Notes: generated by a model from the letters alone, not told the origin. Shown: positions 36,223 through 48,831, counted from the first letter of the stretch. The stretch: DNA of 64,000 bases from Cannabis sativa (GCF_029168945.1 NC_083601.1:22720160-22784159); one strand, 5' to 3'. Translations and numbers: made by a program.

Positions 36223-37784
36223 GATATATTTTTGCTGTAGAAGAAAGCTGTATTACTGAACAGCAGATAGAAGAGAAGGCTTAACTACTCGGTAGGCTCT
36301 TAAATAATATACCTTTGGGAACGTAAATTGCATGGATTTTCTTACTTTTAGTAAATGACTTCACGGATTATTATGATGCCCTGGTTAATTTGAAAAATAA
36401 TGTTTAGATAATAACGACAAACAGTTAATATTCTTTCCTATTTATTTATTTATTACATGGGGAGCTAATGCAGGGGGGCTGCATGTACATATAATGCAAA
36501 TATAAATAATCCTATAACACTATATTATTGTTGTCACTTGTTTCTCTATATTTCTTAGTTTCATCAATCAAACTTTTCCTTCTTTGTCCCCATATGTGGA
36601 ATTTAATGTTATGGGATGCAATGGGGAATGGGGCGAGATGCTGTGAAAGATACATGTTTGGCGGATATCTTTGCAAAATAAGTGAAGTCTGAACTCTGAT
36701 TCTGAATCATGAAAATGAACAGAGCATGACCTTGTGGGGATACTAGTGAGTGAAAAAGAAATTCCTCAGCTTTTCAAGTACGACTTTGAAGATTCAAGCT
36801 TGGGTTGGATTTTAGTGTATATATAGTAACATAACATAGTTGCATATTTCAATACAAAAAAAAAAAAAAAAAAAAAAAAAACATAGTTGCATATTTCAAC
36901 GAGAAATTCAAGAAATTTATGGTTGATAAGAAATTTAAGAAGATTCTGAAATTTCAGTTTGGAACTGTTCAAAGGTTAAATAGCGTGCAGAGCAAGTTGA
37001 GGTATTTAAAGTTGTGAATTGTGTGAGAGAGCCCACGGGAGTTTGAATCTTAAATATATGGCATTCATAAATAGTTTTGTCCCCAGCAGCATCTACCACC
37101 TAATATTATCTCACATGTCTAGGATTCCTTTGTGCCTTATTTGAGCTCTTTTTTATCCATTGACTTTGTCCTGTTATCCCACTTGCCTGACTTTTGTGAG
37201 CCTTACTCGTCTCACCAGTCATCATCATTTAAACATCTAACGATAGTAAATAACAAAAAACATAGGAAGGGTACTTAAAAAAGTGTCAAGAGTATTATAA
37301 CATAAGTTTAGAGAAGTTGTCTGTTATCCTCACTAAAGTAATTTTTATTTGCACCAACCGAGGATTTTGGAAGTTAATAAGTTTTAGTAGTGCTGTTCTA
37401 TCAATGGAGTGCTTTACAGCTTTACTCCTTACCATTAACAACCACTCTCTTCTTGTTCTTTTTTGTATGTTAAAAGTTATAAGTGGAAAAATAAGACTAA
37501 TCAACATTAACTTTTCTAAAACCAAACTACGTACATAGAATTAAGAACAGTACTACCAAGAATTATTATTATTAATAATATATTAATTGGGACTTTTCCG
37601 AAAATTAGTGGAAGACAAACAAATTGTATACATCATTTTCATTTTGTAACATCACATAAACTTACTATCATTCCTAGTGGCTTATAATTCTATTTATATA
37701 AGAGGAAAAAGTAACATCCATAAACTAAATCTCAAAACAGAACCCAGAAAAATCGACCATCAATATAATTATTATGTAATGATT
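36223..37784. other. Promoter side of PME-D and 3' flank of PME-E
   Basis: Unassigned intergenic DNA apart from the poly(A) retroposition trace at 36833-36899. Frames at 36766-36972 and 37295-37538 have no recognisable domain and look like chance. Confidence 0.4.
36833..36899 (+). repeat. Poly(A) insertion flanked by a 20-bp direct repeat
   Basis: Identical 20-bp copies (starting AACATAGTTGC) at 36833-36852 and 36880-36899 flank a few bases (TAC) and a run of about 24-26 A. This is the structure expected from target-primed reverse transcription in which only the RNA tail was copied. Confidence 0.8.
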
Positions 37785-40332
37785 TTAAGATTGCAATCCT
37801 GCACTATATTTGACACCTGTAGAAGGCAACCAAAGGTTCCCTTCAATGAACTGCGCAACGGTATAATTATGAACCTGATTCGAATCATTAAAGGTACGGT
37901 AACCGGGCCACTTGACCCGACTACCCAGGCCCGCACCCGGCCCAAAGTTCATAAACTCACCATAGAACAAGGTGTCCAAAGCGAAATCTCCGTTCCACTC
38001 GAGCCAACCTTGGGGCTTCACAGCATCACTAATGTAGCTCTGTAAAATCACTGTTCTCGAGAATAGCTTCCAAGGCCTACCCAAATATGTGTACGTGGAG
38101 TTTTCAAAGCCCACAAGGTCAGAATCAGCACTTATATTACTAAACTGGATTGAGAAGCCCGTGGGCTCATTTGGGTCCTTTCTACCTTGGGCCGTGATGG
38201 TATTTTTTTGGTTTGGGAGGCCCCTTTTGGCCAATATCTGGCAATTTTGGAACACGGCTGCTGCGTCACCAAAGATAAAGTCAACAGTGCCACTGATGTG
38301 GCATTCCCTGAAGAATTGGCGCATGGTGTGGGTGTAGAGGGTGTCTTGGTAGCCCCTGAAGCGGCACCGGTAGAAGACTGAGAGGTCAGAGTCCGAGCGC
38401 AGAGCCACGGCTTGGTGCTTCTCTGGCCCGGCCGTGTTCTCAAATGTTATGTCTCTTGCTATGAATCCTCTACCACTTACCGCTGAAAAAGTCAAAGAAA
38501 AATGTTAAAGAGAACTATAGTTGACCATTTATATACTATATTTATTAACAGAAAAAAAATATCTTGCTTATTATAAATGTTTTTATGCCATGTGAACTTA
38601 TTATGATGTGACTTTACTCACAACCAATAGTTGTAGTGTTTTTTCGTTTTTGTGTAAGAATTGGTTGTTGTTTAAGGGACCATATGGAAATAAACTATAA
38701 CGTATAAAGTTATTATTTTCCTACTTTCTGCCTGAGACATAAATATCAAATGAATTTAAGTTATTTTTTTTTTCTGGGCTGAACCATTAAAGAAAGTGGT
38801 TGGATTCTGAAATAGTGTGGCTTTTGTTAAGTACGCAAGTGAGTTATGTCTAAGCCTCTAAGGTCTCTAACATCATAAATATATGTTAGTAGTATGTCTA
38901 ATTAAAATGTGATATTTAACTTTTATTAATTCAATACCACTATTTCCATCAAAACGTGGCTCATCCAAATGACCCCATTTGCTATACATGCATTAAGGCA
39001 ATGCATGTAGATCTTTACTTTTAGCATTTCAAAAATAGCACATCTCACTAATTCAGACCTTTTTTTTCAATTCACACGGGTCATATGTAGTTTATAACTA
39101 TATCTACATGTTTTAGGCTATAAATTTCTTCAATGACAAGTAATGAGAGAGTTAATAAAGAAAAAAAAAAAGCACTTATATATAACTACCGACAAGGTAC
39201 ATATATTCATATATATGTAATACTTATAAAGACACTTACCAAAAGTAGCCGAACGAAATGTGGTCCAACCATCAATGAAACTCCGGTTACCGGAAATAAT
39301 GGTGGCATCGATCCCATCTCCGATCATCATAATGTTCCATCTCTTCTTCTTAATCTCAACATTCTCATGATAAGTTCCTTTCTTAATATATATCACGTAA
39401 CGTTGCATGCTATACTCCGGCGCCGCTAGAACAGCATCCATGATCTTCGTGAAGTTTCCGGTGCCGTCGGCGGCGACCACGGCGTCCGCTTCCACCCCAT
39501 TTGCTTGTACAAGCTTCCTGTCTCTGGGCTTCATCCATGCTGGGAAATGGGCCTTGTTAGCCTTTTTGGGCTTGGAATCAAACATTGGGTTGACTTGGGT
39601 CAGAAGATCTTGGACCAAAGAAGTGATTTGGTTAAGCCCACCAGTGACTAGTCCTTTCACTATGCTGTTTGTGCCTTCAAACCCATCACTGCAAGTGTCC
39701 TGATTAATAAGAGCCGCACTCAACCATGTTCTTAGATCAGAACTTAGATTCCCCGTGCTATTATGTTTGCCTGTGAAATTGGAAAAAGAAAAATTATTAT
39801 TATTACAATATTTCTTTTTCTAATTAAAGAAAAGGGTTTTTGGCTATAAGCGAAAAAAACAAAACAAAGTACAAAAACAGAGTAAGAAAGATAAAGCTGA
39901 ACTATCTAGGGAGGAAAGGAAACTTCGTTTGAGAGATTATTATGGGGATTTGTGTAGTTAGTGAGAGAGTGACTATTTTTATTGTCTTTTTTTTTTATTA
40001 TTATTATTAATAAGGTGAAAAATACCTTTAGGATTTTGAGTAGCAGAGACTGTCCAACTGAGTTGCTCAGCAGAGGCGTCAAGTAAATCTAGGCAATCAG
40101 AAACGGCATTGGAAACGCGAGAATCGCCAAAGGTATTTCCAAACTGAGAGAAAATAGAAGTGAGTTGTTGTATGACATCAACGATGGTCTTGACTGAGCT
40201 AGTGAACTCGTAATTAGACACTTTTAAGCATTCGGGCTCTAAAAAATCAGCTTCACTACTACTAAAAGAACTAGAAAACACACAAAACAAAACTATCACT
40301 CCCAACAACAATGGACGACCAAGATCAACCAT
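37785..40332 (-). CDS. PME-E: pectinesterase with PMEI domain (511 aa, 3 exons)
   Basis: Inferred exons 40332-40026, 39770-39240 and 38482-37785, both introns phase 1, 1536 nt. Signal peptide MVDLGRPLLLGVIVLFCVFS. The PMEI-like domain begins EPECLKVSNYEF and keeps SDCLDLLD and DTCSDGF cysteines, but shows only one Cys where the usual first disulfide has two. The inter-domain motif DRKLVQ is a variant of RKLL/RRLL. The esterase domain has Gln303 (HQAVAL), Gln325-Asp326 (GYQDTLY), Asp347 (DFIFGD), Arg415 and Trp417 (GRPW). A secreted cell-wall enzyme is expected. It shares both intron positions with PME-B, suggesting they are the closest pair in gene structure. It is the first gene of the cluster in transcriptional direction. 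Confidence 0.95.
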
Positions 40333-40455
40333 ATTGAGAAATAATATATATATGATCTTTTAGTTCATGCGAGATTCACTAGTAGGGGTATATATATATA
40401 TAGCTTAGCTTATACTAGTAATGAAGATATGAAAATGGAGTTGAGATGGGGTTTG

Positions 40456-40466
40456 TATTTATAAAT
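40456..40466 (-). promoter_or_regulatory. Candidate TATA box of PME-E
   Basis: Minus strand ATTTATAAATA, about 125 bp upstream of the start codon; typical spacing for a plant promoter with a roughly 90-nt leader. Confidence 0.4.
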
Positions 40467-41921
40467 GTGGGGGGAAATGATCAGTGGTAAATGGCAAAGG
40501 TTAGAATTGGAGTGTAGGGTGTATTTAAGGGCAAAAATATTAGAAGAAAAAGGAAAGAAGGAGAAGGTGAAGGTAATTAGTTGGGCAGGTGAAGCAATTT
40601 AAGAGGGGGTGTGTGTGTGTGGGTGGGTCTCTCTATTATATATGTAGTAATAGTTTAGTGATAATTGTTCAAGTCCATGTGTCGGCGTTCAGATGTCGTG
40701 ATCTCGATTCCCTTAGACATCGTATTCGTGTTATCTAATTCCACATGCAACTGTGACTTCCAATATCCTTTTCTTTTTCCCTCATAATCGGTTGGTTAGC
40801 CAAACTCATAACAGTTATTACATATTAAATTATAGAGAATTATTATAAAATATTTATTATTAGTAAAATTAAATATCAAATTTCATATAACTTAAATAGA
40901 TAATTTTTTAAAAAAATATTACTAAATAATAGTAAAACTCCAAAAGTACTGAATACTACTCTTGCCTAATAACAATACTTTAATGGTATGTTTATTAATA
41001 AGTAATGAGAACGAATAGTAAGGTAATTATTCCCTTACATTTGTTTACTTACATTATTAAAATTAGGAAAGGGAGAACTTGATTAAATAAATGAGAAAAA
41101 AAAGGGAGAACTTCCCCCACCAATTTTCTAAGGAATGTCATTAAGGGTAATAGATTTTAATTATTTTTATTTTATTTTTTAATATTAAATATATAATGAC
41201 AATTTTATCCTTTAAAATATGTCTTACAAAATAACTACCATATAATATAGTTTAACTCAAAAGGGCAATTTAGTCAATTTAAGCATTCCGATTACGTTTC
41301 CTAATAAAGTAAACAAGATAAATCACTACCATTCTATTTCCAAAAAAATTTAGTAAACGAAATCAATTATTTTTCATTTATTCCGTTACATTTCTCTTTT
41401 AATTTATTCCGATTCTAAATACTGTATAGTAAACGTGCCATAAATTATATGCTATTAGATTTTCAATTAAAATAATAATGATATTACACTGTGGGAGTAT
41501 TAGACAATGGAGCTAGCATTTCTCTTAATAATACTTTTCTTTTTTTTGCTTAGGATAATGTTTAGGAATTTAATTTTGACCCTTTTTATTTCATACTTTG
41601 TTGAAAGATATACATATATATATATATTTTTGAGTAATTTGTGGCGAAATTTTTTTATGGTTTAATTTTTATATACTTATCCTTCTTATTTTTTTTTTTT
41701 TTTGACAAAACTCTTTTACTGTATATTTTAATTTTATACTCTTAACCCCCTTTTTTTTTTGTGACAAAACCCTTTTATGTTTTAATTTTTATACACTTAA
41801 CCTCTTTATCTTTTATTTTGGTGGTAAAGTCCCCTTAAGTTTACTTTTCTTTGCAAATTTAAAGTTTTAGTTAGATATTATCTCTAAATACTAACTGGAT
41901 TACTACTGTATTGACTTCGAG
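40467..41921. other. Intergenic upstream of PME-E
   Basis: Contains a GT-rich microsatellite near 40608-40626. The stretch 41000-41440 is AT-rich with inverse similarity to nearby AT-rich DNA (for example 32600-32900: shared AAATGTAATTGGAATGC-type and AGGACAAATTGTCATTATAT-type blocks). It may therefore be a decayed repeat. No gene. Confidence 0.4.
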
Positions 41922-42587
41922 TAGGGGTGTTTATAAAATAGCCGATCCAATCCAATCCGCACGATCCAATCCAATCCAATCCGCAAAGTGCGAATATCCG
42001 CACTTGTGCGGATTGGATTGGATTGGATTGGAAAATTCAAAATCCGCACTTGTGCGGATTGGATGTTGATTGACATGTAAAAGTAACCGATCTAATCCAA
42101 TCCACACATATTTATAACAAAATTAAAAAATTATATATACAAATAACATTTTAATGTAAAGAAAATAGTAATTTAAAAGTCTAATACATATAATACAATT
42201 ATATTACAAAACTTAATAGATAAAATGTATATTCTATTCTTATATTTTTTTTTCTACATACAATTTAAAATAAAATTTTTTATATATATACAATTTTTTT
42301 TCTTCTTTTGAATTTGTTATTTGTTATTTTATTTATTTAATGTGTTGTTGGAGACATAAAATAACTATAGTTTGTTTTATTTTGTTGCTAATTTTGTGAA
42401 AAAAAATATATTTTTTTTCATAAATATTAAATAATTTAATATTAAAAAGTAACCAATCCAAAGTAACCGATCTAATCTGCACTTTTGCGGATTGGATTGG
42501 ATTGGATTTGAGCTATTGTGCGGATTGGATTGGATCCAAAAAATGAAATCCGCACTTAGTGCGAATTGGATCGGATGAACAGCCCTA
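41922..42587 (+). mobile_element. hAT-type non-autonomous element H2 copy 1 (GGATT-rich)
   Basis: Ends TAGGGGTGTTTAT and ATGAACAGCCCTA. Flanks ACTTCGAG (41914-41921) and ATTTTGAG (42588-42595) form a degenerate 8-bp target duplication (6 of 8). Subterminal regions consist of repeated GATTGGATTGG/CCAATCCAATC and TGCGGATT units in both orientations. No coding capacity. Architecture is parallel to the GCGGT-rich family but with a different repeat word. Confidence 0.8.
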
Positions 42588-42595
42588 ATTTTGAG

Positions 42596-43275
42596 GTTTT
42601 ACTGTTATATATACACAGGTGTATGCAGTACAGTGGTCATCCAATTGATATTTAACGGTAACATTTAACTGGCGTGTCAAATTCGCAAAGAAAAATAAAC
42701 ATAAAGGTGTTTTTTCACCAAAAATAAAAATAAGGGAGTTAAGTGTATAACAATTAAAACATAAGAGAGTTTCGCTACCAAAAAATAATAAAAGTTTTAA
42801 GTGTTAAGTGTATAAAATAATTAAAATATAAAGAAATTTCGAGGTAAATTGCTCTTTTTTAAGAACTTGTTGAAAGATATTAATGAGTAGCGGTTGTTGT
42901 TAAGTGCGTGCTTTTATTCTTTTCTTTTCTTTTTGTTAGAAATGGTTTTTAATATTAACTATGAAAGTAAATATTGTAAGACTTATTATTATATTGCATT
43001 TGCATCAAATGTCCATTAGTAATACCTTTTAAGACCATTTTCAATCGTTTGTATCATTTTGATGTATTTTTTCTATGAATATATTATTTTAGTGTAATAA
43101 CTCCAACATTATTTCATAATAAATATCACATAAAATAAAAAAAAATAATTAAAAAATCTCATATTTTATATTATTTATATTAATAACTAATTTATGATAT
43201 AATTATGTTTATTAGCAACAAATTAAGTATTGTGCAATTTGTGTAGTTTCTGGATCTTTTACAGTATGTATTCAA
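42596..43275. other. Intergenic, nothing recognised
   Basis: AT-rich filler between two hAT-type elements. Segments near 41640-41880 and 42690-42850 share inverse blocks (ACAAAACCC...TTTTATG, AAGTGTATA), suggesting that the H2 copy at 41922 sits inside an older foldback element. Confidence 0.35.
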
Positions 43276-44034
43276 TAAGGGTATTTGCGGTACGGGTGGT
43301 GCGGTTTTTAACTATTTTTTCAAATCAACCCGCACATGCGATTTTTATAATTTTCCAAACCGTACCCGCACCGCGATACTAAAAAACCGCAAAAACCGCA
43401 CTGCAAAAAATGATGCGGTGCGGTTTCTGCAGTTTATGCGGTTTGAACTATCACAATTTTTTTTTTTTGAAATCATCATAAAATAATTAAACTATCATTA
43501 ATATAATTATTCCAAAACACTTAAGAAAATACAACAAACTTGAGATTAATAAAAGTTATAACAACAACAATAAGTCAATAATCTTTTTAAAGTTTCAACA
43601 ACACACCTAAATCAAAATAACAAACTTGAAACTAATTAAATTCCAACAACAATATAAATGTACAACTAACATACTTTCAACAATAGATTAAAAATAAAAC
43701 AAACACAAACTTCCAACTCCAAATTTCAATACACATGTATGGGCTTGGGTTTGTTGCTAAGAAGAGAGGGTTTGTGAAGAGTTATGGATTTTGTCCTAAG
43801 ATTTATGGGCTTGGGTTTGGGCTCATATGTATGGGCTTAATTAAATAAATATAAAAATTAAAATTTTAAAACATGTGGTGCGGTGCGGTTTGAATTGCGG
43901 TTTAATAATTCAAAACCACAAACCGCACCGCACCGCGCGGTTTGGGAAAAATTCACACCACGAAGAATTTCAAACCATATTTTTTTGCAATGCGGGCGGT
44001 TTAAGCGATTTAAGCGGTTTGATGTACACCCCTA
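43276..44034 (+). mobile_element. hAT-type element H1 copy 3 (GCGGT-rich)
   Basis: Same orientation as the copy at 7794-8536 and nearly collinear with it, including the AT-rich centre with GGGCTTGGGTTTG. It has more C-to-T type decay in the GCGGT arrays. The right end TGTACACCCCTA is intact, the left end is changed to TAAGGGTATTT. A clear 8-bp duplication is not visible. Confidence 0.85.
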
Positions 44035-44099
44035 CTTATTGATAGTATTTTCTTAGGTATTCACCATTCCAGTATCTTAGTACTAGAATTAAATCCATA

Positions 44100-44960
44100 T
44101 TTTCATCATATTGACTAAGCTTGTATGCTCCAGATTTGTAACTAAGTTACTTGGTATGGTCCTTCACAATTAGGTCTAAGCACGTGCACTTGCTACACTA
44201 ACTTTTGTGTTCAAGAACACTCTTCTAAGTACCATATCTCCCATAAAAAACTTCAATTCTCTCACTTATTTGTTGAAGTATCGAGCCATTTTTTGTTGAT
44301 GAGCTAATAACTTTAGATTTTCTCAATCTCTTTTTTCTTCAACTAAATTAAGTGATTGTGTCAGGAGGGCATGGTTAGTCCCTTGGTCGTAAGTCAATCT
44401 TCTCTGGGTGGAGGTTCTAATTTAACAGACAGCATTGCCTCATAGTCATAGGCCATGGCAAAAGGTGTCTGCCCGGTTGTCGTTCTTTCTGTTGTTTTGT
44501 ACGACCAACGTGCTTCTGATAGTTGCTCTGACCAGTTCCCCTTGGCCTCTTCAAGCCGCTTTTTCAAGGTGTCTTTCAATGTCTTGTTGACAGTTTCGAC
44601 TTGTCCATTTATTTGGAAGTGTGCAACTGTTGAGAAACTTTTGATGATTCCATGTGTCGTGCAGAAGTTTGTGAATTGGCTGTCAAATTATTTTTAAATT
44701 TTTGAAACAATTTTTTATGAAAGTTCGTACCGGCATATGATATTGTTTACCACAAAAGCAAAAAATTTCTTGGATGTTATTATTGTCAATGGTTCGGCCT
44801 CCATTCATTTGGTGAAATAATCTACTGCTACAACTACATACTTTACTCCACATTTTTCTTTGGGCAATTATTCGAATTCTGCTACAGCAGATTGGGAAAC
44901 TTTCCAAAAAATAGAACCAAGATCACGATTTGGTCTTCAGTACTTGCCAAATACAGATTA
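44100..44960 (-). pseudogene. Ty3/Gypsy integrase relic
   Basis: On the minus strand several frames encode successive integrase pieces: VKYVVVAVDYFTK near 44830, FTNFCTTHGIIKSFSTVAH and QINGQVETVNKTLKDTLKKR near 44680-44560, and NWSEQLSEARWSYKTTERTT with TPFAMAYDYEA (44540-44430). A C-terminal piece continues to about 44100. Frameshifts and stops separate them. No reverse transcriptase, LTR or primer site was seen near by. Confidence 0.8.
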
Positions 44961-46930
44961 TCTGATTTAATATATACATAACAAAATCAAAATTAACATT
45001 TAGACAAAGTGAAAGTCGAGTTTTATGAAAATATGCAACTTTCTATAAGAATTTCTTCTCTTGTAAGACAAGTTTCTTAAACAAAAAAGAACAACTGTAA
45101 ATATAAGTTTTCTAAGAAAAAAAAGGCAATCAAAGCCACAAAATTAACACAAAAAAAAAATATTTAATTAATTTACATTAAAATAAATAATATTTTAACT
45201 AAATTGTCAAAAAATACTTAATAATATATATAAATATGAATAAAACTAGTTGGTAGTGTATTAAAGTATGAAATCTTTAATATGAAATTCAAGTATAGTT
45301 ACTAAGCACTAACTAGTATTCTATATGACCCCCAACTGTCGGGGGCGGCGGGCAATGTCGTAAACCTTCTAGGGTCTGCGAGGAGTGTCAGAGAATGGAA
45401 GGATCTCCACAAGATTGTTGTCGATGATGCCAGTGACTCTGACCACTAGGGCTATGATTTGGTATTCAGGCGGCAAATGCGAGCGTCTTCAATGGGGTTT
45501 CACGACCCAGATCTGAGATCACAACGTGAAATCTACAGATCGATAGTTATTCATGGCAATATACAATTCATGGTTGTTCGTACTCGATGGTATATATAGT
45601 GGTAGTTGGTTCGTAATCTAGAGTATCGGAGATGCTAACGGTCTTATTAGTTTTGATGTCTTTTTCCGGTGGAGGTGAAGGTGGCAGAGCATAGGAGGAC
45701 GATGTTGTACGCGGTTGATTAGCCGGACGAAGTCCATGCACGTGATAGAAATAAATGTTGGAGAAAATTAAGCTAAGTAATTACCTTCTATATTTTAATT
45801 TTTTAAAATTTGTATTCATTTCAAATTATTATACATTAAATTATCCAATTTCGCTATCAATTAGATTTTTATTTTAGTAATTGACTGGTTAATTTGTGCG
45901 TCAATTATGCCTTTGTAACTGTATTAATTTCATTCACATTTTCAAAATTTTAAATAATTTTAAGTCAATCTTACCTTTTATATTTTATTAATTATTTCTT
46001 TTTAAAAATTTCTTTATAATATTATTGACAGTCAATTAGCATTTTTAATTATATTAACAATAATTTATGTATATAACATTTTCTAAGTTCGATTTTTTAC
46101 AAATTTATAGTTTTGAAAGGTGAATTTTTTTTGTGATTTCTTGGTATTTATTTAGAGCATTTACATAATTAATTATATTTGTAATTGATTTATTTATGTA
46201 TATTTTTATATTAAGTTAATTTTTCAATTTATTTATAAATCAATTAATAAATTTTAGTTAATATTTTTTATTTTAATTCATATGAATTTACATTATTTTT
46301 TTCTTATGTGCCTTTTATGGCTTTTGTACCATTTTTTATGGCTTGCGCTTGTCCCTATTTGTTTAGGGTAGTTTTGTGATATGCTCAATTGGCAAGAGCT
46401 AGAAGTAATTTATTTTGTGCTCATGAGTTCTATTTCAACGACCTTTTCACTTTAAACAGATAAGTATTTCAATTTTATGTCCTTATATTTAATATGAATT
46501 GATTTATTATTGTTCTTTCACATTATCTTTTTTCATTATATGGTTTGGTAATAGAGTTTATTTTTTGTTATTTTGTGGAGGGCCTATAACAGGAAATTTA
46601 CTCATAACTTTAATTTTAAATATAATTTTTTTGTTTTTAATTTTCAACAGTTTATATTAGGGTGCTAGTATGTTGTTACTAGCCAAAGGGTAATACTTTT
46701 GGCTAGTTATTCTTAATAATTTTGTTGTTTTTTATTTTTAGTAATGTTGAGCTAGTGATATGAGTTGCGTGTTAATTTTTAAGTTTGTATATTTATTTTA
46801 TTTTGAAGATTGTCATTCTAATATAACTGTATTTTGTGGTTTGGTGTTGCATTATTTTTTCAATTTCGCTAGCTCTGGAGACAATTATGAATAATGGGAA
46901 GGTGTTTTTTAATGTGATGTGGTGCTGTTT
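44961..46930. other. Intergenic, with one GC-richer island
   Basis: Mostly AT-rich. The part at 45330-45740 is clearly richer in G and C, including CTGTCGGGGGCGGCGGG, but has no sustained reading frame or recognisable protein. It could be a decayed gene fragment or part of a transposon. Confidence 0.35.
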
Positions 46931-46954
46931 TGAAGGCATAGCTTGATTGTCTAA

Positions 46955-47110
46955 ATTTTCAGGGGCAGTTTTGTCCCATGTAGCTCGGAATAAGAATTTT
47001 TAAGCACATGGTTTGGCAAAGCATGCCCTTCGGTTAAACGATGAGCTATCCTGGTTCGAGGAGGTATCTCCATCGATTGTGGATTGCTGCTTTGTTAATC
47101 ATTATGTGTG
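46955..47110 (+). mobile_element. LINE RNase H tail, copy 1
   Basis: Plus-strand translation gives HVARNKNF, a stop, then AHGLAKHALRLNDELSWFEE followed by VSPSIVDC, the conserved end of plant LINE RNase H domains. A second copy is at 59340-59460. A (GT)n microsatellite follows at 47138-47158. Confidence 0.65.
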
Positions 47111-47309
47111 ATTTGATCACCGCATCCAAAATATATATATGTGTGTGTGTGTGTGTGTAACCATGACAGACCAACGCGCGTGTATACTAGAGGCAGTTGC
47201 CCCCACTCAGAAAAAAAAAATTCTTTCAAAATTTTATAATTTTTTAACATTTTTTAGTTTATTTTATGTTATCTTTTGCATTTACACCCCGCTTTAATAT
47301 AATGAGGAG

Positions 47310-47830
47310 TACTAGGGAAACTCTCATTTGCACTCTCTTTTACACTCTCTTCTTAATTGAGTGACATGTGTAACCTTCTAAATTATATTTAAAAATAGTT
47401 ACAATTATGCCCTCATTTAGTTTTTATTAATGATAATGCTAGGGAAACTCTCTTTTACACTCTCTTCTTAATTGAGTGACATATGCAACCTTCTAAATTA
47501 TATTTAAAAATAATTACAATTATTATAAAAAAGAAAGAGTTAGTATTTTTTATGTTTTATAACATAAAATAGTACATATGTATTATAAAAAAGAATTTAA
47601 AAGAAAAATGCATAGTGGTATATATTATTTAGTAAAAAAAAAAATAGGAAATTAATAAAATAGTCCAAAAAAAAAAATAAACAAGTAAATGAGATGACAC
47701 ATTTTAATTATTAATAAAAAGTAAAAATAGTATAATTGTAACTATACTTAAACATACTTTAAAGAGTTACACATTTCACTCATTTATAATGAGAGCGTAA
47801 AAGAGAGTACAAAGATTCCTTAGCATTCCT
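47310..47830. mobile_element. MITE with duplicated left arm
   Basis: The left arm (CTAGGGAAACTCTC...TTCTTAATTGAGTGACAT) occurs twice in tandem, at 47310-47411 and 47438-47521. A single inverse arm lies at 47757-47825 (GAGAGCGTAAAAGAGAGTAC...CCTTAGCA). No coding content. Confidence 0.6.
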
Positions 47831-48831
47831 CTAATATAATTATCTTGCATTTACACCTTTTTTTTTATATATAAATATTTACATTTACACAGCTTTTTCA
47901 TTGTTCTTTTAACTTTAGCTCCACCTAAATAAAATTTCTGGTCCATTTGTATATATATAACTAATAATATTCATGGCTAAGAAAAATCGGTGGTACTTGG
48001 ATTATATATTCACAACAGAATAGGGGTCCATTTTTCACTGTGCATTAGGTCGACCCATATATGGCCATAGATATGTCATGATCCATTGGTATCACTTTAG
48101 ACCAAGAACAAAGAATTTAAGAATATATATATAAATTTATATATATATAAATATATTTCAGGCAGGGCCATCATGCAAAATTGCACATTGTCTCCATATC
48201 TACTCTTTTTTTTAAAAAAAAAAAACTTCGTCCTTTTCTTTATTAATGATATCCTTCTTGGCAGTCCAATCTGAAAAAATTAGTTTCTAGATATTTATTA
48301 GCAGATCACTTTTTTTTTTTGGTAGGGAATAATCAAGGAGAGTTTGTATAAATATATATAATGCATTACAATATTGATTTCTGTTGAATTTAATTTACAT
48401 TCTTTCTGTGTGCGCATATATGTATATTAGTATTACTAACACTCGTTATTTTTTTTTTACCCTAATAATAATAATCTATATATACTGATTCACAAAATAA
48501 TATAATATAATATAATGAAACATTAAATATGTGTATATACAATACAAATAGCTTTAATGAAGATCTGAACTTAGCTAGATAAAAGAAGTGCAAACATTAA
48601 TTAGTAAGGCTTTATATTGATCACAATAAGATATTGTGGTTTTTTTCATACAACTACTTTAATACAGTTAAGAGAAAATTTAAAGTAAGAAGAAAAAGAA
48701 GATCGATCTGTACTAAACTCATGATGATATTCATTTATATTCTGAGCTCTGAACTATACATTCGTAACTTATAATATAATTTATAGTTGCGAGTTGTTGA
48801 AGTTATATATATATCTATGTCTATAAATATA

